Assembly: GCA_020026375.1 (NCBI GenBank)
Contig: JAHHQN010000005.1
Location: 43,938 to 107,937, forward strand
From: Alistipes sp.
GTDB lineage: Bacteria > Bacteroidota > Bacteroidia > Bacteroidales > Rikenellaceae
Direction: 5' to 3'
Length of the DNA stretch: 64,000 bases
Positions 43,270 through 52,817 of the stretch are shown piece after piece (the stretch's first letter is position 1; each line of letters starts with the position of its first letter). The notes under the pieces were generated by a model. The model saw only the letters and a program-made list of their open reading frames with translations. It made no database searches and was not told the origin of the DNA. The position numbers were made by a program, and so were the translations under genes.

Positions 43270-44703
43270 ATGAAACACCTTCTACTCACCCTGCTGGCCG
43301 CAGCCGGCACCATATCGCTCTCCGCCCAGACCCTCACATCGGCGGACAAGCGTCTCGACCATGTTTTCGACATCGCCACATCGACCCTCTACAACAATGT
43401 GAGGGACAGCATCATCAATGCCGGTGGCTCCTACACCGGAGAATGGACGCGAGACATCGCCATCAACTCATGGAACGCCTCCAATCTGCTTCTTCCCGAA
43501 GTGAGCCGCCATTCGCTGTGGTGCACCACCACCGACCACCGCACCCGTATCGGCCACCAATATTGGGACCACATCATCTGGGTCATCGGTGCCTACGACC
43601 ACTATCTGACCACTCGCGACGAAGCCTTCCTCCGTCAGGCCTACACCGCCTCGCGCAACACCATGCAACAACTCGAAAGCGAAGCCTTCGACTCCCGCTA
43701 CGGACTCTTCACCGGCCCGTCGGTCTTCAACGACGGCATTGCCGGCTACGAGTCCCCAATCTACGAACAGGGACGCGCAAGCAGCTATGTGCTGGACTAC
43801 CCCAATGCCCGCCACATCATGTGTCTCAGCACCAACTGTGTCTATTATGCCGCCTACCTGCGGCTGGCCGACATGGCCCGTCTGACGGGCGATGCGTCCA
43901 CCGCCAAGAGCTACCTCGCTTCGGCAGCCACCCTCAAGGGTAATATCCGCAACCATCTGTGGGACACCCAACAACAGACCTTCTACTATCTGATTGACCA
44001 CAACGGCACCCCCCACCGCTTTCAGGAAGGACTCGGTCTTTCGTTTGCGGTGCTCTTCGGCATCGCCGACCCCAGCGAGGCCGCACATCTTGTCGCCAAG
44101 GCACATGTCACCCCCTATGGTCTGCCCTCCATCTACCCCCACTTCCAACGCTTCTCCGACGAACGCCCCGGACGCCACAACACCATCATCTGGCCGTTTG
44201 TCAACGCCTTCTGGGCCGAAGCTACTCTGCAGACCGGCGCACGCGACAAATTCATCTTCGAGGTCGAGAACCTCTGCCGTTTGGTCACCCGCAGCAACGA
44301 CTGCTTCTACGAAATCTACGACAGCCGGACCGGAGCGGTCAACGGCGGCTGGCAGACCAAAGCCTCCGACCGCATCGAGAGCTGGGAGTCCATCCATCAT
44401 CAGACATGGTCGGCCACAGGCTTCTTGCGCATGGTCATCAAGGGCATATTCGGCATTCGTGCCACCGAGGAGGGACTGGTGATGGCTCCCGACGCCGAAC
44501 TGATGCACCATTTCGGCATCTCGCGTCTCGACAACCTGCGTTTCATGAACATCAGGCTTCACATTCGCCGCATCGGTAACGGTCACAAAATCCATCGGAT
44601 AAAGATTGAAGGACAGAAGAGCGGAAAGGAGCGCATCGTATTGCGCACCGTCGCCAACGGTTCCCCCCACACCGACATTCACATCGACATCATCACCCGA
44701 TAA
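43270..44703 (+). CDS. Secreted (alpha/alpha)6-barrel glycosidase (MGH1/GH63-like)
   Basis: A 477-residue secreted protein (signal peptide MKHLLLTLLAAAGTISLSAQ) built of helices in the six-hairpin glycosidase pattern: YTGEWTRDIAINSWNASNLL, HQYWDHIIWVIGAYDHYLTT, GPSVFNDGIAGYESPIYEQG, WPFVNAFWAEATL and SWESIHHQTWSATGFLRMVI. The Trp/Asp-rich N-terminal motif is typical of the MGH1-like/GH63-like clan, which includes mannosyl- and glucosyl-hydrolases. The family and substrate are not fixed. A small beta domain seems to close the C-terminus. It is monocistronic and convergent with a DUF4838 gene. Confidence 0.72.
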   Translation: MKHLLLTLLAAAGTISLSAQTLTSADKRLDHVFDIATSTLYNNVRDSIINAGGSYTGEWTRDIAINSWNASNLLLPEVSRHSLWCTTTDHRTRIGHQYWDHIIWVIGAYDHYLTTRDEAFLRQAYTASRNTMQQLESEAFDSRYGLFTGPSVFNDGIAGYESPIYEQGRASSYVLDYPNARHIMCLSTNCVYYAAYLRLADMARLTGDASTAKSYLASAATLKGNIRNHLWDTQQQTFYYLIDHNGTPHRFQEGLGLSFAVLFGIADPSEAAHLVAKAHVTPYGLPSIYPHFQRFSDERPGRHNTIIWPFVNAFWAEATLQTGARDKFIFEVENLCRLVTRSNDCFYEIYDSRTGAVNGGWQTKASDRIESWESIHHQTWSATGFLRMVIKGIFGIRATEEGLVMAPDAELMHHFGISRLDNLRFMNIRLHIRRIGNGHKIHRIKIEGQKSGKERIVLRTVANGSPHTDIHIDIITR

Positions 44704-44729
44704 TCCGCCGCACGGCTTCTCCCCACATA

Positions 44730-44766
44730 CAAAAAGGACGACCCGAAAAGGGGTCGTCCTTTTTAT
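44730..44766. terminator. Bidirectional terminator between convergent glycan-enzyme genes
   Basis: A 10-bp stem (AGGACGACCC / GGGTCGTCCT) flanked by A and T tracts; it serves the plus-strand glycosidase and the minus-strand DUF4838 gene. Confidence 0.9.
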
Positions 44767-44781
44767 TTTCAGCAAAGTAAC

Positions 44782-47013
44782 TTACAAGACGGTCACCTCG
44801 TCGATGAAGAACCAGCAGGGATGACCCACGCCATAGTGCCAGTGGGGGCATACCTTTGTGCCGACCACATCAACGCGGATATAGCGCACGTTCTGCTTCT
44901 CGGCAAATTCATGCTTCACACCCTTGAACTTCACCTGCACGGAGCGGTCCTCGGGGAGGTCATACACACCGGCTTCGGTGTAGTTCTCGCCATCGGTGGA
45001 GACAGAATACTTCACCTGCTTGGGGAAGAGAATCCATGCACCCAGCTGATGGAGGAAGTCCGTCTCGACAGACGACACAGCCGTCTCCTCGCCGAGGTCT
45101 ACGATGAACGAAGCATCGATACCCTCCCAGCCAATCCAGCTGTCGGCATAGGTCTGACCGCCGAACAACTCATCGGTGAGTGAGGTACGTGCCGCCTCGG
45201 CATAGCGTGCGCCCGGCTCGGTGAGGAACTCAATCTTCGCGCCGGCAGCCAGACTGCGCTCCTTGCGGGGCATATAACGCTCGCGGAACAGGTTGCAATA
45301 CTCCACGGGGGAGTTGCTGCGCTCGTTGAGTGTGGGGATTTCGAAGCGAACCGCCTGCTTCTCGAAGTAATCGAGTTTCTGCTTCAGCGACTCATAGTCC
45401 TTCTCCCGGTTGGTACGGTCAATCTCCAGCTCGGAGTAGAGCAGGGGCACGCGTGTACGCTGCACACGCGCCAGCAACACGCTGTCGTCCTTCACAGCCG
45501 CCTCCGCCTTGTCGAACAGGGCTTTGTAGCGGCGCATGAGTTCGGGCTTGAGCATACCCTTCTTGTGCGAAACGGGCGAATCGTAAATCCACAGACGCTG
45601 ACCGCTGCCAATCAGTGCGCCCTCCATGATTTTCACATATTGATAGAGGTAGGGAGCGGCAGCGCCGTAGTAACCCTCAAGGAACTGACGAATCAGCACA
45701 TCGGTGTCGGCATCGGGATTCCACATCAGCTTCGACACCAGCCAAGAACGCATCTCGGCGAAGTCACCACCGCGCGAGCTGCCAATCTGCGAGAAGTGCA
45801 TGGTGGCGTGGTTGTCACGGAACAGGCGGATATTGTCGGCAAGGATATGGAAGTTGGGGAAGGGAGCCACCATGTTATCGAAATTGATACCATAGTCCCA
45901 CACGAAGATATTGTTGCTGATTTTGCTCCAACCCTCGATGGCCTTCACAAACTGACGACCCGAAGCATTCTCCCGCAACGATACCTCGCGGTCGCAGTCG
46001 ATGTCGCAGAGCATGATATTGACATTGGGCAGGGGCTTCACATGCTTGGGCGGATTCATCGTAAAGATATACGCCAAAGTGGAGAACTCCTTATCGGGGA
46101 AACGCTGTGCCAGCTGATTGACAAAGCGAATGAAGTTGCCCGAAATAGCCCCCTCATACTCGGTAATCTTACTGCACTCGGGGCACTGACAATGGGTAAA
46201 GTTACCATCGTTCTGGCTCACCGAAATCATGTGACGGTCGGGGTGTGCCTTGAAGATGGAGTCGATGCGCTGTGCGGCAATCTCCAGCACCTCGGGATTC
46301 GACAGACACCACTGGCTGGCTTTGCCGGGGTGACGCTTGCCGTTGAAGTAGGAGTAATATTCGGGGTGCTCCTTGCCATAAATTGCCGAGGGCATAATCT
46401 TGTCGAAGGTGTGCACCCAATACTTGCCGGCGAAGACCTCATCGACATTCTCCAGACGCGTCCACAGACGGTAATAGGGGTCTGTTCCCATGCCGTAGAA
46501 CTGACTCTGACGGTGACGGAAGGCGGGATTTTCCAGGATATCGGCATCGGGAATGACAATATCGCGGCTGCGGGTGAGCGAATACTCGTTCTCGCCCCAG
46601 TAGTTGACACCCAGGAAACGCTCGAAGAGGGTGGTCACACCATAAATCGAGCCTTTGTCACCGCCGTTGACGATGCGTACCACGCCGTCGGCCGACACCA
46701 GACGGAAACCGTCCTCGGTGAGTTTCTCCGACACATATTCCTTGTTCGACAGGGCGTTGCCGATGACCACATCACCCTTACGCAGTCCCTTGCCGGCCTC
46801 CGAAGCCTTCACAATCGGAAGACGCGCATCGGAGATACGGTGCAGGAAATCCTGCATGAGTGAAGCCGCCACAGAGTCAGCTTTCTGATTGGTGGTGACC
46901 ACGATACGGCCTTTGGGCGCACCCTGCTTCACGAGGGTGACCTGTGCCGCTACCGAGGACGCCCCCCACAGGGCCGCCGCCAGCAAGGCAACTTTCAGAC
47001 TTGTCTTTTTCAT
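44782..47013 (-). CDS. DUF4838 protein with GH67-like core and F5/8-type C-terminal domain
   Basis: A 743-residue secreted protein (signal MKKTSLKVALLAAALWGASS). The N-terminal small domain (about 30-150) contains GDVVIGNALSNKEYVS and GSIYGVTTLFERFLGVNYWG, as in GH67/GH20-associated domains. The DUF4838 barrel follows with HMISVSQNDGNFTHCQCPEC, FIRFVNQLAQRFPDKEFSTL and NIMLCDIDCDREVSL. A helical region precedes a C-terminal discoidin-like sugar-binding domain (about 610-743, ending CWFFIDEVTVL). It is probably an exo-acting glycan hydrolase of unknown specificity. Confidence 0.85.
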   Translation of the reverse strand: MKKTSLKVALLAAALWGASSVAAQVTLVKQGAPKGRIVVTTNQKADSVAASLMQDFLHRISDARLPIVKASEAGKGLRKGDVVIGNALSNKEYVSEKLTEDGFRLVSADGVVRIVNGGDKGSIYGVTTLFERFLGVNYWGENEYSLTRSRDIVIPDADILENPAFRHRQSQFYGMGTDPYYRLWTRLENVDEVFAGKYWVHTFDKIMPSAIYGKEHPEYYSYFNGKRHPGKASQWCLSNPEVLEIAAQRIDSIFKAHPDRHMISVSQNDGNFTHCQCPECSKITEYEGAISGNFIRFVNQLAQRFPDKEFSTLAYIFTMNPPKHVKPLPNVNIMLCDIDCDREVSLRENASGRQFVKAIEGWSKISNNIFVWDYGINFDNMVAPFPNFHILADNIRLFRDNHATMHFSQIGSSRGGDFAEMRSWLVSKLMWNPDADTDVLIRQFLEGYYGAAAPYLYQYVKIMEGALIGSGQRLWIYDSPVSHKKGMLKPELMRRYKALFDKAEAAVKDDSVLLARVQRTRVPLLYSELEIDRTNREKDYESLKQKLDYFEKQAVRFEIPTLNERSNSPVEYCNLFRERYMPRKERSLAAGAKIEFLTEPGARYAEAARTSLTDELFGGQTYADSWIGWEGIDASFIVDLGEETAVSSVETDFLHQLGAWILFPKQVKYSVSTDGENYTEAGVYDLPEDRSVQVKFKGVKHEFAEKQNVRYIRVDVVGTKVCPHWHYGVGHPCWFFIDEVTVL

Positions 47014-47054
47014 TGTTTGATTTTCAGGTTAGTTTTATAAATTCAATCATGTGT

Positions 47055-48446
47055 TTACTCCTCGTCGGCGAACATGGGGTCCCATGCCGGCAGACGGGTG
47101 GGTTTCTGCTCGAGAATCTTGAGAATGTCGGCCGGCACGAAACGCTTTTCGACCACCAGACGGAACATATACTCGTTGAACCACTCGTCGGTCATGATCA
47201 GGTGGCCCTTGTAGCCCGACTCGGCGCCCCAGCTGTTCTCGACCATCCACTTGGTGGGCTTGCCCTCGGCGTCCAAATCCACGGCCATCATGGTCATGGC
47301 GTGCGACGAACCGCTGGCAAAGGTCTTCACGCGCTGCTCCTTGTTCATCGGGAAATCGGTACCCATCAGCGACTCGTAGTCGAAGTTGTTGATATCCAAC
47401 AGACCGCGCTTGCTATTGAGGAACTTGCCCACATCGCAGCTGAAATACATCATCACATCGTTCTTCAACGACTCGATACCCATCTTCTTGATCTCCTCGA
47501 CGGGGAGGTTGATGTAGGTCCAGTCGCGGCCGTCGTAGACGTGGCGGTCATAGTCGATGGAGTAGAGTTTGTAGTATTCGCGTGTGGGGTCGTTCATCAG
47601 CATCACATAGTTGCCCGTGAGGTCGTTGCCCAGGAACTCCTTGTAGAACGACATGGGGGTGTACTCCTTGGTGCTGACAATCTTGCCGTCGGCGTCCTTG
47701 CGTGTCCAGGTGAATTTCTCGACCGGCTCGCCGAAGGCCAGTGTCAGCATGCGGTAGATGACCTTGAGCATCTCCTCCTTGCGCAGTTCCACCTCTGCCG
47801 GCTTGGCATTCTTGGGCAGCTCGCGCAGACGCAGACCCTGCTCGCGCAACTTGGTCGAGAGCAACTGTGCAATCACACGGGTGTTGTTGGTCGAATAGGT
47901 TTCGGGCATCACCTCCTTGGGTACCACACCGTATTTGCCGATGTTGTCGGAGATGCCGGTGAACTGGCCGCCGTCGCTGAGCGGGTTGCGGAACAACCAC
48001 TCCACGGTCTTGTCGCTCATGGGCAGCTGACGGGTGTCGATGACGCCCTGCAGGAAGAGGTTGGCCTTCTCCAACTGGTCGAAGAAGAAGTTGTAGGCCT
48101 GCGAGAACTCCAGCTGCGAGAGGTTATGCTCCTTCATGGCCTGCGCGCGCAGCACGTTGAGACCGGTGAACAGCCAGCAGCGTCCCGACGACTGCTGGTC
48201 GGTGATGCCCTTCGACTTCACCTCATAGGTGAAATGGGTGTCCATACCCTTCATGTTCTCGCGGTTGAGCGCCAAGGTGTTGATGTCGGTACCGCCCAGC
48301 GCATTGCGCAGGGCCTTGTCCATAGCGTTTCCTTCGTAGGAAGCCTTCAGGCGTTCCATCATCTGGGGCGAGATGCCGCCCTGTGCCAGGGCATCGGTTG
48401 CGCCGAGCAACAATGCCGACGAAAGTAATAAGTGGGTCAGTTTCAT
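47055..48446 (-). CDS. Exported C1-type aminopeptidase (bleomycin hydrolase/PepC-like)
   Basis: A 463-residue papain-clan peptidase. The catalytic Cys is in DQQSSGRCWLFTGLNVL, the His in ASGSSHAMTMMAV and the Asn in WMVENSWGAESG, in the order of bleomycin hydrolase/PepC. Unlike cytoplasmic PepC, it begins with a signal peptide (MKLTHLLLSSALLLGATDAL), so it probably acts in the periplasm or outside. It is flanked by glycan-degrading genes, which suggests a role in nutrient peptide release. Confidence 0.9.
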   Translation of the reverse strand: MKLTHLLLSSALLLGATDALAQGGISPQMMERLKASYEGNAMDKALRNALGGTDINTLALNRENMKGMDTHFTYEVKSKGITDQQSSGRCWLFTGLNVLRAQAMKEHNLSQLEFSQAYNFFFDQLEKANLFLQGVIDTRQLPMSDKTVEWLFRNPLSDGGQFTGISDNIGKYGVVPKEVMPETYSTNNTRVIAQLLSTKLREQGLRLRELPKNAKPAEVELRKEEMLKVIYRMLTLAFGEPVEKFTWTRKDADGKIVSTKEYTPMSFYKEFLGNDLTGNYVMLMNDPTREYYKLYSIDYDRHVYDGRDWTYINLPVEEIKKMGIESLKNDVMMYFSCDVGKFLNSKRGLLDINNFDYESLMGTDFPMNKEQRVKTFASGSSHAMTMMAVDLDAEGKPTKWMVENSWGAESGYKGHLIMTDEWFNEYMFRLVVEKRFVPADILKILEQKPTRLPAWDPMFADEE

Positions 48447-48469
48447 ATCAGTTGTTCTTAAAAATTATA

Positions 48470-48640
48470 TCAGTACTCTTTGTCGTTCACCTTCTCATAC
48501 ACCGAGACAAGACGGAAGCCCGGGGAGACATCCCCACCCTTGAGGTCACTGAAGTCACTGAGCAGCAACTCCTTCTTTCCGACGAAATCCACATCGAGAA
48601 ACCGAAACGGGGTGTAGAAGCCCGGCGGGTGAAGTTCATC
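48470..48640 (-). pseudogene. Probable C-terminal remnant of a protein gene
   Basis: About 50 codons read as plausible protein (GFYTPFRFLDVDFVGKKELL, then LSDFSDLKGGD and FRLVSVYEKVNDKEY) and resemble the tail of a larger protein with an FxDxDFDGxxEL pattern. There is no start codon in frame between this stretch and the exonuclease gene upstream; the frame opens only inside that gene. I read it as the 3' end of a decayed gene, but chance coding potential cannot be excluded. Confidence 0.35.
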
Positions 48641-48692
48641 GCCTTCTCCGTGTTTCGGAAGCGTTCCCCTGGGGTCTGCGACCCTCTGCCCC

Positions 48693-49187
48693 CTAAAGTA
48701 TCTCGCAGGCAATCCGCGCACACGCCTCGGCATCGGCCAGCGCATGGTGATGGGCCTTCAGGTCGTATCCGCATCGTGCGGCCACGGTCTGCAACTGGTG
48801 GTTGGGCAGCTCGCGGCCAAAGACCCGACGCGATGCCCGACAGGTGCAATGGAACTCATAGTCGGGATAGGGCATGCCATAGCGGCCGAACACCGCCTTG
48901 AGGCACCCCTCGTCGAAGGGGGCATTGTGAGCCACCAGCGGCAGGCCGCCGATACGGGGGGCTATCCTGCGCCACACCTGCGGAAACTCCTCCGCCGAGT
49001 CGGTGTCACGCCGTGTGAGTCCGTGTACGGCCGTACACCACGAGGTATAGTAATTGGGCTGGGGACGAATCAGCGAGTAGAAGGTGTCGACCACCTCACC
49101 ATCGCGCACCACGACCACACCCACACTGCACACACTGCTGCGTTCGCAGTTGGCAGTTTCGAAATCTATTGCAACAAAATCGGTCAT
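48693..49187 (-). CDS. DEDDh 3'-5' exonuclease (DnaQ/epsilon-like)
   Basis: A 164-residue single-domain exonuclease of the DNA polymerase III epsilon group. ExoI is FVAIDFETANCERSSVCSVG (Asp and Glu), ExoII is LVAHNAPFDEGCLKAVF (Asp), and ExoIII is HHHALADAEACARIA (His and Asp). No polymerase, BRCT or UvrC-type domain is attached, so it may be a stand-alone repair or RNA-trimming enzyme rather than the replicative proofreader. It stands alone between the peptidase and the GH20 gene. Confidence 0.93.
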   Translation of the reverse strand: MTDFVAIDFETANCERSSVCSVGVVVVRDGEVVDTFYSLIRPQPNYYTSWCTAVHGLTRRDTDSAEEFPQVWRRIAPRIGGLPLVAHNAPFDEGCLKAVFGRYGMPYPDYEFHCTCRASRRVFGRELPNHQLQTVAARCGYDLKAHHHALADAEACARIACEIL

Positions 49188-49427
49188 AATCTATGCAAAA
49201 ATAGCGAAAAAAAACGACACTCCCAATATCTGCCGTAACGGCGGAAAGAAAAATATCCGCCGCCCACCCATATAATAAATTGGGAGACAAACTGTCGTTT
49301 TTTGTTTGGAAAACCGCAAAAAATACATATTTTTGTCCAATATACCGAATTATGGCATATTGCACCCCACCATTCGGACATACCGCCCAAAGAGATAACT
49401 CACTAATTTAATAACAATTACAACAAC

Positions 49428-51755
49428 ATGAAAAAACTACTACTCATTCTGTTGGCAGGCATCGGACTCGTCTCCTGTTGTTCGTCGCCCAAGACATCGG
49501 ACATCGCAGTCGTCCCCTACCCCAATCACATTGAGGTGACATCGGGCGAATACGACGTGAAGAACCAGCCCGTATCGTGTGACGCGCGCACCGACGAAAA
49601 GACCCGTCGTGTGATTGAGGCATTCGCGGCACAGTTATCGCTGACCTCGGGTGGCGAGAACGCGCTGACCGTCGACCAGACCCCCTCGAAGTCGGGTATC
49701 CGCTTCATCGTCGACGACACCCAGCCGGCCGAGGGCTACTCGCTGGCCATCGACCGCTGCGGTGTGGAGCTGCGCGCCTCGAAGTTCAACGGCTTCCTCT
49801 ACGGTGTGCAGACCCTCAAGCAGCTGCTCCCCGTCGAGGTATTCGGCAAGCAGGCTGCCGCCAATGCAGCATGGACGCTCCCCTGTCTGAACATCACCGA
49901 CGCTCCGCGCTTCGGCTACCGAGGCATGCACCTCGACGTGTCGCGCCACTTCTTCTCCACCGAGGAGGTAAAACGCTTCATCGACATGATGACACTCCAC
50001 AAACTCAATACCCTCCACTGGCATCTGACCGACGACCAGGGCTGGCGTGTCGAAATCAAGAAATATCCCCTTCTTACCGAAGTGGGCGGCATGCGTAAGG
50101 GCACCGTTATCCGCAAGGAGTGGGGCAACTACGACAATATCCCCTACGGCGGTTTCTACACCCAGGACGAGATTCGCGAGATTGTGAAGTATGCCGACGA
50201 GAACGGCATCACAGTAATCCCCGAAATCGACCTTCCGGGCCACATGCAGGCCGCTCTGGCCGCATATCCCCAGTTGGGCTGCACGGGCGGTCCCTATGAG
50301 GTATGGGGTCGTTGGGGTGTGTCCGACGACGTACTCTGCATCGGCAAGGAGAACTCGTTCAAGTTCATCGAGGACGTCCTCACCGAGGTCATGGAGCTCT
50401 TCCCCTCGAAGTATATCCACATCGGCGGCGACGAGTGTCCCAAGGTACGCTGGGAGAAGTGTCCCAAGTGTCAGGCTCGCATCAAGGCACTGGGTCTGAA
50501 GGGCAACGGCAAATACTCGAAGGAGCATTTCCTCCAGAGCTATGTCACCGAGCGTGTGGGCAAGTTCCTCGCCGAGCATGACCGCATCGTCATCGGTTGG
50601 GACGAGATTCTCGAGGGTCAGGCTCCCCAGGACGCCGTCATCATGTCGTGGAGAGGCAGCGACGGCGGTGTGACTGCCGCACAGAACGGCCACGATGTCA
50701 TCATGACCCCCAACACCAACTTCTATTTCGACCACTACCAGTCGCTCGACACCGATGCCGAGCCTTTCGGTATCGGCGGCTACCTGCCCGTGGAGAAGGT
50801 CTACGCCTACAACATCGACTTCCCCCAGCTCAACGACGAGCAGAAGAAGCATATCCTCGGTGTGCAGGCCAACCTCTGGTCGGAGTACATCAAGACCAAC
50901 GAGCATCTGGAGTACATGTTGCTGCCCCGTCTCGACGCACTGAGCGAGGTGCAGTGGACCGAGTTCGAGAACAAGGACTACGACCGCTTCATCGCCAACT
51001 TCCGCATGCACGAGATTTATGACATGATGGGCTACAACTACGCCAAACACATCTTCGCCATCACGGCTTCCTATCGGGTTGATACCGACAAGCAGGCCGT
51101 CATGATGGAGTTGAACACACTGGGCAATGCCCCCATTCACTACACCCTCGACGGTTCGGAGCCGACCACAAACAGCCCCCTCTACACCGCACCCGTTGCG
51201 CTGACCCGCGACTGCGTATTCAAGGCAGCCACCTTCCGTAACTTCGAGACTCCCGTCTACAGCCGTGAGTTCAAGTTCAACAAGGCCACCGCTCGCAAGG
51301 CGACCCTCAACACCCAGCCCACCGAGAAGTATTTCTTCGGTGGAGCTTCGACCCTTACCGACGGCTATTGTGGTGAAGACGGCTACACCAACGGTTCATG
51401 GGTGGGCTTCCTCAACGAACCGATGGACATCACCATCGACATGGAAGGCAGCGAGAGCTACTCTTCAGTTTCGGTGCAGGCCGACGTCTTCTTCGGCGAG
51501 TGGATTTTCGGTCCCCGCGAGATTCAGGTGCTGACCTCCGACAACGGCGAGCAGTTCACCGAGGTAGGCAAACTGGTCACCGATGCCGTGAAGGAGGATT
51601 CGAAGAACGGTGTGAGAACCTACACCGTGGAGTTCCCCGCCACTTCGGCACGCTACCTCCGCATCGTAGCCCCCACCGTGAACCCCATTCCCGAATGGCA
51701 CGGTGCAAAGGGTGAGAAGGCCCACATGTTCATCGGCGAGATTTCGGTGAACTAA
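49428..51755 (+). CDS. GH20 beta-N-acetylhexosaminidase lipoprotein
   Basis: A 775-residue lipoprotein (signal ending GLVSC) that removes terminal GlcNAc/GalNAc from glycans. A GH20b-type N-terminal domain leads to the catalytic barrel: RGMHLDVSRHFFSTEEVKRF, LHWHLTDDQGWRVEIKKYP, PEIDLPGHMQAALAAYPQLG, and IHIGGDECPKV with the catalytic Asp335-Glu336 pair. GWDEILEGQAPQDAVIMSW follows. A chitobiase-type C-terminal domain (GSEPTTNSPLYTAPVAL) and an F5/8-type domain (about 645-775) complete it. Substrate-assisted catalysis by the neighbouring Asp is known for the family. Confidence 0.95.
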   Translation: MKKLLLILLAGIGLVSCCSSPKTSDIAVVPYPNHIEVTSGEYDVKNQPVSCDARTDEKTRRVIEAFAAQLSLTSGGENALTVDQTPSKSGIRFIVDDTQPAEGYSLAIDRCGVELRASKFNGFLYGVQTLKQLLPVEVFGKQAAANAAWTLPCLNITDAPRFGYRGMHLDVSRHFFSTEEVKRFIDMMTLHKLNTLHWHLTDDQGWRVEIKKYPLLTEVGGMRKGTVIRKEWGNYDNIPYGGFYTQDEIREIVKYADENGITVIPEIDLPGHMQAALAAYPQLGCTGGPYEVWGRWGVSDDVLCIGKENSFKFIEDVLTEVMELFPSKYIHIGGDECPKVRWEKCPKCQARIKALGLKGNGKYSKEHFLQSYVTERVGKFLAEHDRIVIGWDEILEGQAPQDAVIMSWRGSDGGVTAAQNGHDVIMTPNTNFYFDHYQSLDTDAEPFGIGGYLPVEKVYAYNIDFPQLNDEQKKHILGVQANLWSEYIKTNEHLEYMLLPRLDALSEVQWTEFENKDYDRFIANFRMHEIYDMMGYNYAKHIFAITASYRVDTDKQAVMMELNTLGNAPIHYTLDGSEPTTNSPLYTAPVALTRDCVFKAATFRNFETPVYSREFKFNKATARKATLNTQPTEKYFFGGASTLTDGYCGEDGYTNGSWVGFLNEPMDITIDMEGSESYSSVSVQADVFFGEWIFGPREIQVLTSDNGEQFTEVGKLVTDAVKEDSKNGVRTYTVEFPATSARYLRIVAPTVNPIPEWHGAKGEKAHMFIGEISVN

Positions 51756-51802
51756 TCCCACGCCATACCCCCTCACGGAGCCGCGCGCCCCGTGACAGGA
51801 CA

Positions 51803-51845
51803 AAAGAAATCCGGCAGGTCGCATGACCTGCCGGATTTTGTGTTT
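51803..51845. terminator. Terminator between the GH20 and exonuclease III genes
   Basis: A 13-bp stem (AATCCGGCAGGTC / GACCTGCCGGATT) with a four-base loop, T-rich on the right and A-rich on the left. It can serve both convergent genes. Confidence 0.85.
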
Positions 51846-51880
51846 TAGGCGGATAGACCTCATCACAAGGCCCCGTCCTC

Positions 51881-52636
51881 CTACCAGTCGATGTCCACCT
51901 CCACAGGGCAGTGGTCCGAACCCGGAATCTCGCTGTGAATGGCCGCACCGCGCAACTTGTCGGCCACACGCGCCGATACCAAAAAGTAGTCGATACGCCA
52001 GCCTGCATTCTTCTCGCGCGCACGGAAACGGTACGACCACCACGAATAGGCCCCCTCCACATCGGGATGGAAGTGGCGGAAGGTGTCGACAAAGCCGGCA
52101 TCGAGCAGGGTCTGGAAACGGCCGCGCTCCTCGTCGGTGAAACCGGCATTCATGCGGTTGGTCTTGGGATTCTTGAGGTCGATTTCGCGATGCGCCACAT
52201 TCAGGTCACCGCACACCACCACGGGTTTCCGCGCATCGAGACGCAGCAGATAGTCGCGGAAGTCGTCCTCCCACTTCATGCGGTAGTCCAGACGCTTCAA
52301 TCCGTCCTGCGAGTTGGGGGTGTAGACCGTCACCAGAAAGAAATTCTCCATCTCGAGGGTGATGACACGCCCCTCGTGGTCATGCTCGTCGATACCCATG
52401 CCGTAGGTGACCGCCACGGGGGTGTGACGGGTGAATATGGCCGTACCCGAGTAACCTTTCTTCTCGGCGTAGTTCCAGTAGGAGGTGTACCCCTCGAATT
52501 GCAGGTCGAGCTGCCCCTCCTGCATCTTGGTCTCCTGCAAGCAGAAGAAATCGGCATCGAGCGCCGCAAAAGCCTCACGGAAACCCTTGTCGCAGCAGGC
52601 GCGGATTCCGTTGACGTTCCATGATATCAGTTTCAT
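51881..52636 (-). CDS. xth: Exodeoxyribonuclease III
   Basis: A 251-residue AP endonuclease/3'-5' exonuclease of the endonuclease-exonuclease-phosphatase family, for base-excision repair. It starts [19 protein letters not shown]. Key sites are [10 protein letters not shown] (metal Glu), [18 protein letters not shown] (Asp and Asn) and [11 protein letters not shown] (catalytic Asp-His). The length and spacing are canonical. It is transcribed separately from the glycosidase operon, whose terminator lies about 100 bp upstream. Confidence 0.97.
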   Translation of the reverse strand: MKLISWNVNGIRACCDKGFREAFAALDADFFCLQETKMQEGQLDLQFEGYTSYWNYAEKKGYSGTAIFTRHTPVAVTYGMGIDEHDHEGRVITLEMENFFLVTVYTPNSQDGLKRLDYRMKWEDDFRDYLLRLDARKPVVVCGDLNVAHREIDLKNPKTNRMNAGFTDEERGRFQTLLDAGFVDTFRHFHPDVEGAYSWWSYRFRAREKNAGWRIDYFLVSARVADKLRGAAIHSEIPGSDHCPVEVDIDW

Positions 52637-52736
52637 ATCCTTATCGTTTTATTGTTGTCTCTTCATTGTCGGGGCAACAATACCCCAAATTACAACGACA
52701 ATTTAAGGAAAATATTTCGGTCGGCAAAATCCCCAC

Positions 52737-52776
52737 ACAAAAAAAGCCGACTCCCCACATCGGGAAATCGGCTTTC
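52737..52776 (-). terminator. Intrinsic terminator of the PMI-ROK-MFS-glycosidase operon
   Basis: A stem AAAGCCGA / TCGGCTTT with a further inner pairing, followed on the minus strand by T, 41 bp after the last gene. Confidence 0.8.
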
Positions 52777-52817
52777 GGAATCGTGTGCAACAGGTCGCAC
52801 AACGTATGTGAAGGGAG

